Shown here piece after piece: positions 59,018-64,000 of a DNA stretch of 64,000 nucleotides. The DNA is from JAIEPW01 sp964471915 (GTDB lineage Bacteria; Acidobacteriota; Terriglobia; Bryobacterales; Bryobacteraceae), in the NCBI GenBank assembly GCA_964471915.1, contig CAYYID010000013.1, forward strand, positions 1-64,000, written 5' to 3'. Position 1 is the stretch's first letter, and every line of letters starts with the position of its first letter. The notes beneath the pieces are model-generated. The model saw only the letters and a list, made by a program, of their open reading frames with translations, searched no databases and was not told the DNA's origin. Position numbers and translations under genes: made by a program.

Positions 59018-61978
59018 ATGCAATCGAACAAACGAATCCTTTTTACCCTGTGTTCCCTCGTTCTTGCCACGGGCGCGTCCGCGGATACGGTGCCGCAGAG
59101 TTGCGGTACGCACCTGGCCCGCACCGAGGAGGAGCTGTTTCTCCACCGGCGGCACGCCACGCGGGATCCGCGGGTGGCGCTGCGGGGCGCGGCGCGGCGG
59201 GCAAACCGCGATGTGGGAGAGATCGCGATCCTCGAGGATGCGGGCGGGGTGGTGGGACGGCGCAACGCGTTTACGCTGAACAACCGGACGCTACTCTTTC
59301 GGCCCCAGGACGCCGGAGCCACGCGCTACCGCCTGAGCAGCGGCGATGACAGCTTCGACACGGCCGCGAACCTGAACGGGTTCCTGATCGCGGGGCTGGC
59401 GGACGACGACTCGCGAGCGTACACGCTGCCGTTTTCGTTTCCCTTCTACGGGCAGCGGTACACGCAGTTGTGGATCAACTCGGACGGTAACCTGACGTTT
59501 TCGGGGCCGGACCCGACCGTCACGGACCGGTCGCTGGGCCGGCTGCTGGCGGGACTGCCGCGGATTGCGCCCCTGTTCACGGACCTGAACCCGCCGCAAG
59601 CGCGGGGCGGGATCAGCGTGCTGCCGGCCTCGAACCGGCTGGTGATCACCTGGAGCGAGGTGCCGTTGTTCTCATCTTTCGGCCCGAGCACGCTGCAGAC
59701 GTTTCAGGTCCGGCTGTACCCGGACGGGCGCATCGAGTTCGCGTACCGGGGCGCGTCGGCGCCGGATTCCGTGGTCGGGATTTCGCCGGGGGGGCTGCGG
59801 GGTCCGTCGGCGATTATTCCGCTGTATGACGGGTCGACACAGGAATTCACCGGGGCCGTGGCGGAGCGTTTCTCGTCGAGCAGCGAGATCGACCTGGTGA
59901 CGGCGGCGCAGCGGTTCTACGAAACGCACGAAGACGCCTACGACTACCTGATTTTCTACAACGCGCTGGGGATCCCGGCGAGTTCTTCGGCGGTGGCGTT
60001 TCAGGTGACGGTGCGTTCGGCGACGGCGGGGATCGGCGATAAGTTCGTGAACGCGGGAGCCGATTTCGGATCGGGGCGGCGGCTGCAGGCGGTGCTGAAC
60101 ATGGGTCCGCTGACGCAGTACCCGGCGGATCCGAATGCGCCGGTGCCGGCGCGGTTCCCGACGGGCGATACGCCGTTGTCGCTGCTGGCGCACGAGTTCG
60201 GGCACCTGTTCCTGGCGTTCACTTCGATTCGGGATCCGAATAACGCGACTGCGCGGCCCATGCTGGGGCGCGGCGGGGTCCACTGGGCGTTTGCGTACAA
60301 CTCGGACGCGTCGTTTCTGGAGGGCAACCGGATCTCCGATCAGGGGGCGAATGCGGTGCCGCGGTTCGTGACCACGGCGGCGGTGGAGAAGTACTCGGCG
60401 CTGGACCAGTACCTGATGGGATTTCGAGCGCCCGAGGAAGTGCCGGGCAGTTTCGTGGTGCTGAACGCGACGGTGGCCAGCGCGTCGCGGCCGCCGCAGG
60501 TGGGTGTCAATTTTAACGGGACGCGGCGCGAGGTGAACGCCAGCGACATCGTGGCGCTGGAGGGGCGGCGCGCTCCGGATCACACGGTGGCGCAGCGGAC
60601 GTTCCGGGTGGCGTTCGTGCTGATTGTGCCGGCGGGCGGGACGCTGGCGTCCTCGGATCTGGCGCAGGTGGAGGGCTACCGGACATCGTTTCCGGGGTAT
60701 TTCGCCGCGGCGACGGAGAACCGGGCGGCGGTGGACACTACGCTGCGGCGCGCGGTGCAGTTTTCGGCGGCGCCGGCGCGGGGGATCGTGTTCCGCTCCG
60801 GCGGTTCGGCGTCGGTGGAAATCGAGGAACGGCGGAGCACGGACCTGGTGTTCGCCGTGCGCTCGCGCCTCGGGTTGACGGGGGTGCCGGAGGCGGTGAC
60901 GATTCCGGCGGGAGCCATGCGCGCGACGTTCACATTGCGGGGATTGCAGCCGGGGGTGGACGAGGTGACCCTGGAACCCTCGGATCCGGCATTCGAGCGG
61001 GTGACGGCGCGGATCCAGATTCTGGAGTTCGGACCGGCGCTGCGGCTGGCGGTGGGCGCCGGCGATAAGCAGTCGAATTCGAACCCGGCCCCGCTGCCGC
61101 AACCGGTGGTGTTTCAGGTGACGGACGCGAACCGTCTGGGGTATCCGGGGTTGCCGGTGCGGGCGATCGCGTCGTCCGGAGGCACGGTGGAGCCGGCGGA
61201 AGTGATCAGCGACGAGAACGGCAACGCGGCGTTCCGGTGGACGCCGGCGCCGGGGGGGATCAACATCCTGGAGGCGTCGATTCCGGCGATTCCGAGTGCG
61301 GTGGCGCGGGCCACGGCGCTGGGACGGCCGACGATGGCGGCGAACGGGATCGTGAACGCGGCGTCGTTCGCAACGCAGGTGGCGCCGGGGTCGTTCGTGT
61401 CGATTTTCGGAGGCTCGCTGGCGGCCGGATTCGCGGGGTCGTTTTCGTCGCCGTTCCCGACGCGGTTCAACGACATCACAGTGTCGGTGAACGGGGTGCT
61501 GGCGCGCCTGGTGTCGGTGACGGATAACCAAATCAACATCCTGCTGCCGCAGGATCTGAACGCGACGATCCCGGCGACGGTGACGGTAGTGACGCCGGCC
61601 GGACAGAGCGAGGCCGCGGCGGTGCGCGTGGCGCCGGCGGCGCCGGGGATCTTCTTCGATGCGGCGACGGGGCTGGGAGCGATTCTGGTGGCAAACACGG
61701 GATTGACGACGGCGCAGCGGCCCGTGGCGGCGGGGGATTTCCTGGAGATCTACTGCACGGGGCTGGGCGTGCTGCGAACGGACGGAACCACGGGGTTCAC
61801 GCCGCAGGTGACGGTGGGCGGGCGGCCGGCCGAACTGTTCTACAGCGGACGGACCGGGGTCAACGGGCTGTACCAGGTGAACGTGCGGGTCCCGAGCGGC
61901 CTGTTTTCGGGGCTGCAGGACGTGCAGGTGACGGCGAACGGCGTGACCTCGAACACGGTGAAGATCCAGGTGCGGTAG
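59018..61978 (+). CDS. Large secreted HExxH protein with TIGR03437 end
   Basis: 986 residues with signal peptide RILFTLCSLVLATGASA. Residues about 85-260 form a nidogen-like beta domain (FPFYGQRYTQLWINSDGNLT, LVITWSEVPLFSSFGPSTLQ). At about 385 there is SLLAHEFGHLFLAFTSI, a HExxH zinc-binding site followed by a further conserved segment. The last 260 residues are IPT/TIGR03437 units (GSFVSIFGGSLAAGFAGSF, LVSVTDNQINILLPQDLNAT, VNGLYQVNVRVPSGLFSGLQ). It is a probable surface metallopeptidase. It begins 80 bases after the AIM24 gene start, in divergent orientation. Confidence 0.85.
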   Translation: MQSNKRILFTLCSLVLATGASADTVPQSCGTHLARTEEELFLHRRHATRDPRVALRGAARRANRDVGEIAILEDAGGVVGRRNAFTLNNRTLLFRPQDAGATRYRLSSGDDSFDTAANLNGFLIAGLADDDSRAYTLPFSFPFYGQRYTQLWINSDGNLTFSGPDPTVTDRSLGRLLAGLPRIAPLFTDLNPPQARGGISVLPASNRLVITWSEVPLFSSFGPSTLQTFQVRLYPDGRIEFAYRGASAPDSVVGISPGGLRGPSAIIPLYDGSTQEFTGAVAERFSSSSEIDLVTAAQRFYETHEDAYDYLIFYNALGIPASSSAVAFQVTVRSATAGIGDKFVNAGADFGSGRRLQAVLNMGPLTQYPADPNAPVPARFPTGDTPLSLLAHEFGHLFLAFTSIRDPNNATARPMLGRGGVHWAFAYNSDASFLEGNRISDQGANAVPRFVTTAAVEKYSALDQYLMGFRAPEEVPGSFVVLNATVASASRPPQVGVNFNGTRREVNASDIVALEGRRAPDHTVAQRTFRVAFVLIVPAGGTLASSDLAQVEGYRTSFPGYFAAATENRAAVDTTLRRAVQFSAAPARGIVFRSGGSASVEIEERRSTDLVFAVRSRLGLTGVPEAVTIPAGAMRATFTLRGLQPGVDEVTLEPSDPAFERVTARIQILEFGPALRLAVGAGDKQSNSNPAPLPQPVVFQVTDANRLGYPGLPVRAIASSGGTVEPAEVISDENGNAAFRWTPAPGGINILEASIPAIPSAVARATALGRPTMAANGIVNAASFATQVAPGSFVSIFGGSLAAGFAGSFSSPFPTRFNDITVSVNGVLARLVSVTDNQINILLPQDLNATIPATVTVVTPAGQSEAAAVRVAPAAPGIFFDAATGLGAILVANTGLTTAQRPVAAGDFLEIYCTGLGVLRTDGTTGFTPQVTVGGRPAELFYSGRTGVNGLYQVNVRVPSGLFSGLQDVQVTANGVTSNTVKIQVR

Positions 61979-62010
61979 GCCGCGCGGCGAGTACGCATCC
62001 GCCGACCTGT

Positions 62011-62016
62011 TAGAGT
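62011..62016 (+). promoter_or_regulatory. TAGAGT box before bacterioferritin
   Basis: TAGAGT with seven bases to the ATG at 62024. It fits the leaderless pattern seen at other genes. Confidence 0.4.
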
Positions 62017-62023
62017 AGTCTTC

Positions 62024-62500
62024 ATGAAAGGCAACGATCAGGTAATCGCCTTCCTTCAAGAAGTCCTGAAGGCCGAACTCACCGCCATCAATCAGTACTT
62101 TCTGCATGCCGAGATGCAGAACAACTGGGGCTACCAAAAGCTGTACGCATTCACCCGCAAGGAAGCGATCGAAGAGATGATGCACGCCGAGAAGCTGATC
62201 GAGCGCATCCTTTACTTCGACGGCGCGCCGAACATGACGGAGCTCTTCCCGCTGCGGATCGGACAGAACGTCAAAGATCAGATCACCAACGACTTGCAGC
62301 TGGAGTACGACGCCGTGCCGCGCCTGAACAAGGCCATCAATGCGGCAGTGGCGGCGGGGGACAACGGGTCCCGGGAGCTGTTCGAGAAGATCCTGGTGGA
62401 CGAAGAGCACCACGTGGATTACCTGGAGGCGCAGTTGCAGATCATCCAGGACATCGGGGTGGAGAACTACCTCGCGCAGCAGATCCACAAGGACGAGTAG
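62024..62500 (+). CDS. bfr: Bacterioferritin
   Basis: 158 residues. It stores iron in a 24-subunit shell and oxidises Fe2+ at a diiron centre. Ligands at the expected positions are Glu18 (LKAELTAINQYFLH), Glu51 and His54 (EEMMHAEKLIERI), and the EEHHVDYLEAQL motif near the end. Met52 can bind heme between subunits. Length and helix order are typical. The DtxR-type regulator at 43 kb could control it. Confidence 0.95.
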   Translation: MKGNDQVIAFLQEVLKAELTAINQYFLHAEMQNNWGYQKLYAFTRKEAIEEMMHAEKLIERILYFDGAPNMTELFPLRIGQNVKDQITNDLQLEYDAVPRLNKAINAAVAAGDNGSRELFEKILVDEEHHVDYLEAQLQIIQDIGVENYLAQQIHKDE

Positions 62501-62607
62501 GAGTCCAGTTCCGGGGCCGGGCGGACGGTCCGGCCTCGGAAGATCCCTCAGCCGTCCGTCCCCAGCGCCCTAAACTTCCCACCTATCTAGGCCGATTACC
62601 TGAGTGG

Positions 62608-63780
62608 ATGCCCGAGCCCACCCTGGAATCCGCCCGCGCGACCGCCGGTTTTCCGCCGGAGGATGAAACGATCGACCGGCTGAAGGGATTGTTTCTCGCC
62701 AGCCTGAACCACGAAATCCGGACCCCGCTGTCCGGGATCCTGGGCATGACGGATCTGTTGCTGGAAACGCCGCTTTCGGCCGAGCAACAGGAGTACGTCA
62801 CGACGACGCGGGCGTGCGCCGAGAACCTGTTCGAGATCCTGAACGCGACGCTCGAGTACGCGGCGCTGTCCTCCGGGCGGCTGCTGCTCGAGGACAGCGA
62901 GTACTCGCTGGCGGAAGTGCTGGACGCGGCGGTGGCATCGCATGCCGGCAAGGCGCGCGCGAAGGGTCTGAAGCTGGTGGCGACGCTGGATCCGCGGCTG
63001 CCGGAGACGCTGTCCGGCGACGCGCAGCGGCTCCGCGAGATCCTGGGTCACCTGCTGGCCAACGCGGTGAAGTTCACGGTGGCGGGGCAGATCGAAGTGC
63101 GGGCGATGTGGGCCGAAACCGCCGCGGGTTTGCACCGGCTGGAGTTGTCGGTCTCCGATACGGGCATCGGGATCGACGCGCAGAAGCTGGCCGGGATTTT
63201 CGATTCGTTCCGGCAACTGGATACCGGCCTCTCGCGGACCTATTCGGGCCTGGGCCTGGGGCTGGCGCTGGTGCAAAAGCTGGCGTCGTTCATGGGGGGC
63301 GAGATCCGGGTGGAGAGCCGGCCGGGTGTCGGGAGCACGTTCACGGTATCCCTGCCGCTGCGCCGGGCCGAGGAGACGCGGCACGCCGCGCCGCCGCCGG
63401 TGGCGACACCCGCGGCATCGCACCGACTGCTGGTGGTAGAAGATAACGACGTAGGGCAGCAGATCATCCGGCACATGCTGTCGCGGCAGCCGTACCAGGT
63501 GGATTTCGCGGCGACGGGCAAGTCTGCGATCGAGGCGGCGGGTTCACATCGTTACGACCTGATCCTCATGGACCTCCAGGTGCCGGACATGGACGGTTTC
63601 GCGATCACGGACGCGATCCGCAAGATCCACGGGTACGAGCAGACGCCGGTGCTGGCGTTGACTGCCAACACCGCCGACGAGTACCGCAAGCTATGCCTGG
63701 AGCGGGGCTTGCAGGCGTTTCTCTCGAAGCCGATCCACGCCGCGGAATTGCACGCGGCCGTGGGGCGGTACCTGAAATAG
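62608..63780 (+). CDS. Soluble hybrid histidine kinase/response regulator
   Basis: 390 residues. Only about 20 residues precede the HisKA helix; the phosphate-accepting His35 lies in SLNHEIRTPLSGILGMTD. The ATPase domain has HLLANAVKFTVAGQIEV (N box), SDTGIGIDAQKL and YSGLGLGLALVQKL. A receiver domain follows (LLVVEDNDVGQQIIRHML, YDLILMDLQVPDMDGFAI with the phospho-Asp, PVLALTANTADEY and FLSKPIHAAEL). There is no sensor or transmembrane part, so it must receive signals from another protein. Confidence 0.92.
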   Translation: MPEPTLESARATAGFPPEDETIDRLKGLFLASLNHEIRTPLSGILGMTDLLLETPLSAEQQEYVTTTRACAENLFEILNATLEYAALSSGRLLLEDSEYSLAEVLDAAVASHAGKARAKGLKLVATLDPRLPETLSGDAQRLREILGHLLANAVKFTVAGQIEVRAMWAETAAGLHRLELSVSDTGIGIDAQKLAGIFDSFRQLDTGLSRTYSGLGLGLALVQKLASFMGGEIRVESRPGVGSTFTVSLPLRRAEETRHAAPPPVATPAASHRLLVVEDNDVGQQIIRHMLSRQPYQVDFAATGKSAIEAAGSHRYDLILMDLQVPDMDGFAITDAIRKIHGYEQTPVLALTANTADEYRKLCLERGLQAFLSKPIHAAELHAAVGRYLK

Positions 63781-63834
63781 CCATCGGACCGCGGTCCCCT
63801 CGCTTCAGTTCGGCTAATAGTGCACGCGCGCGGC

Positions 63835-63863
63835 TTTACATGGCGGCACGCCTGCAATAGAAT
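63835..63863 (+). promoter_or_regulatory. Sigma-70-type promoter of the last gene
   Basis: TTTACA (63835-63840) and TAGAAT (63858-63863) with a 17-base spacer, five of six and five of six matches to consensus. GGAGGT (63881-63886) is the ribosome site for ATG 63896. Confidence 0.65.
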
Positions 63864-63895
63864 CGGAGCCACCTTTCTCAGGAGGTCCGGTTCTC

Positions 63896-64000
63896 ATGAA
63901 GCTTCGTCTTGCTTTGGCGGCAATCGCCCTCTTCACCCTGGAGGGCCGCGCATTGGCCCAGGCGGTTTCGGCGCGGCTGGAGGGATTCGTCCAGGATCCG
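63896..64000 (+). CDS. Start of an Oar-like TonB-dependent receptor (partial)
   Basis: The first 35 residues only: signal peptide MKLRLALAAIALFTLEGRA followed by QAVSARLEGFVQDP, which is the beginning of the carboxypeptidase-regulatory-like domain of Oar-type receptors. The rest lies outside the window, so the assignment rests on this short match and the gene's neighbours of the same kind. Confidence 0.55.
   Translation, partial: MKLRLALAAIALFTLEGRALAQAVSARLEGFVQDP

Noticed and set aside
59672..62488. A 938-codon open frame on the minus strand opposite the TIGR03437 protein and bacterioferritin
   Set aside because: It is rich in Arg, His and Pro with no family pattern and lies exactly opposite two clear genes; long antisense frames are expected at this GC content.

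Overview
The window is GC-rich, densely coded chromosomal DNA, most likely from an acidobacterium of the Bryobacterales (Candidatus Solibacter-like). The evidence is three Oar-type TonB-dependent receptors with an N-terminal carboxypeptidase-regulatory-like domain, two secreted proteins ending in the Solibacter-type TIGR03437 domain, a Ser/Thr kinase fused to a TolB/WD40-like propeller, a VWFA-related protein of acidobacterial type, and many small secreted proteins of unknown function. The genus assignment is inference.

Layout. 1-2.2 kb: an esterase tail and toxin-antitoxin (TA) genes, including a HepT toxin and a prolyl-aminopeptidase-like gene that truncate each other. 2.2-9.3 kb: a SCO1/CusF-type copper protein, a coiled-coil membrane protein, thymidine kinase, a methyltransferase, a secreted metallopeptidase, a DUF2141 protein, a second DUF433/DUF5615 TA pair with a frameshifted toxin, and a heparinase-like protein. 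9.3-9.8 kb: a gene-poor, AU-richer stretch with extensive inverted repeats that looks like structured RNA. 10-15.6 kb: a family 39 glycosyltransferase, a propeller kinase, and a scar made of gene-end copies. 15.6-31 kb: a TonB-type receptor, a frameshifted PH-like gene, FmdB, DacB/SerA (divergent), an MFS transporter behind a clear operator, and several secreted proteins, ending with hemL. 31.3-34.8 kb: a coupled Gfo/Idh/MocA - cytochrome c/SUMF1 - ApbE operon. 35-43.7 kb: a large TonB-type receptor, DUF1326, VWFA, cupin/membrane pair, AraC and DtxR regulators. 43.7-50.2 kb: tandem M28 peptidases, truncated ExbB and kinase remnants, a PQQ sugar-dehydrogenase-like protein. 50.2-54 kb: ypdA-alaS. 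54-57.4 kb: a secreted DUF4331-TPR-DUF4198 operon. 57.5-64 kb: RHH/MazF, AIM24, a large HExxH/TIGR03437 protein, bacterioferritin, a soluble hybrid kinase, and the start of a third receptor.

Themes. Most genes encode envelope or secreted proteins for scavenging polymers, peptides and metals. Several neighbours overlap by 4 nt (GTGA or ATGA), indicating translational coupling. A TANNNT -10-like box lies exactly 6 nt before the start codon at four unrelated genes and 7 nt before it at others, suggesting frequent leaderless transcription. Two cassettes (a DUF433/DUF5615 pair and the propeller kinase) lie between the 3' end of a gene and a decayed direct copy of that same 3' end; this and the 9.4-9.8 kb structured region are the most unusual features. 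No rRNA, tRNA, CRISPR array, transposase or integrase was recognised.
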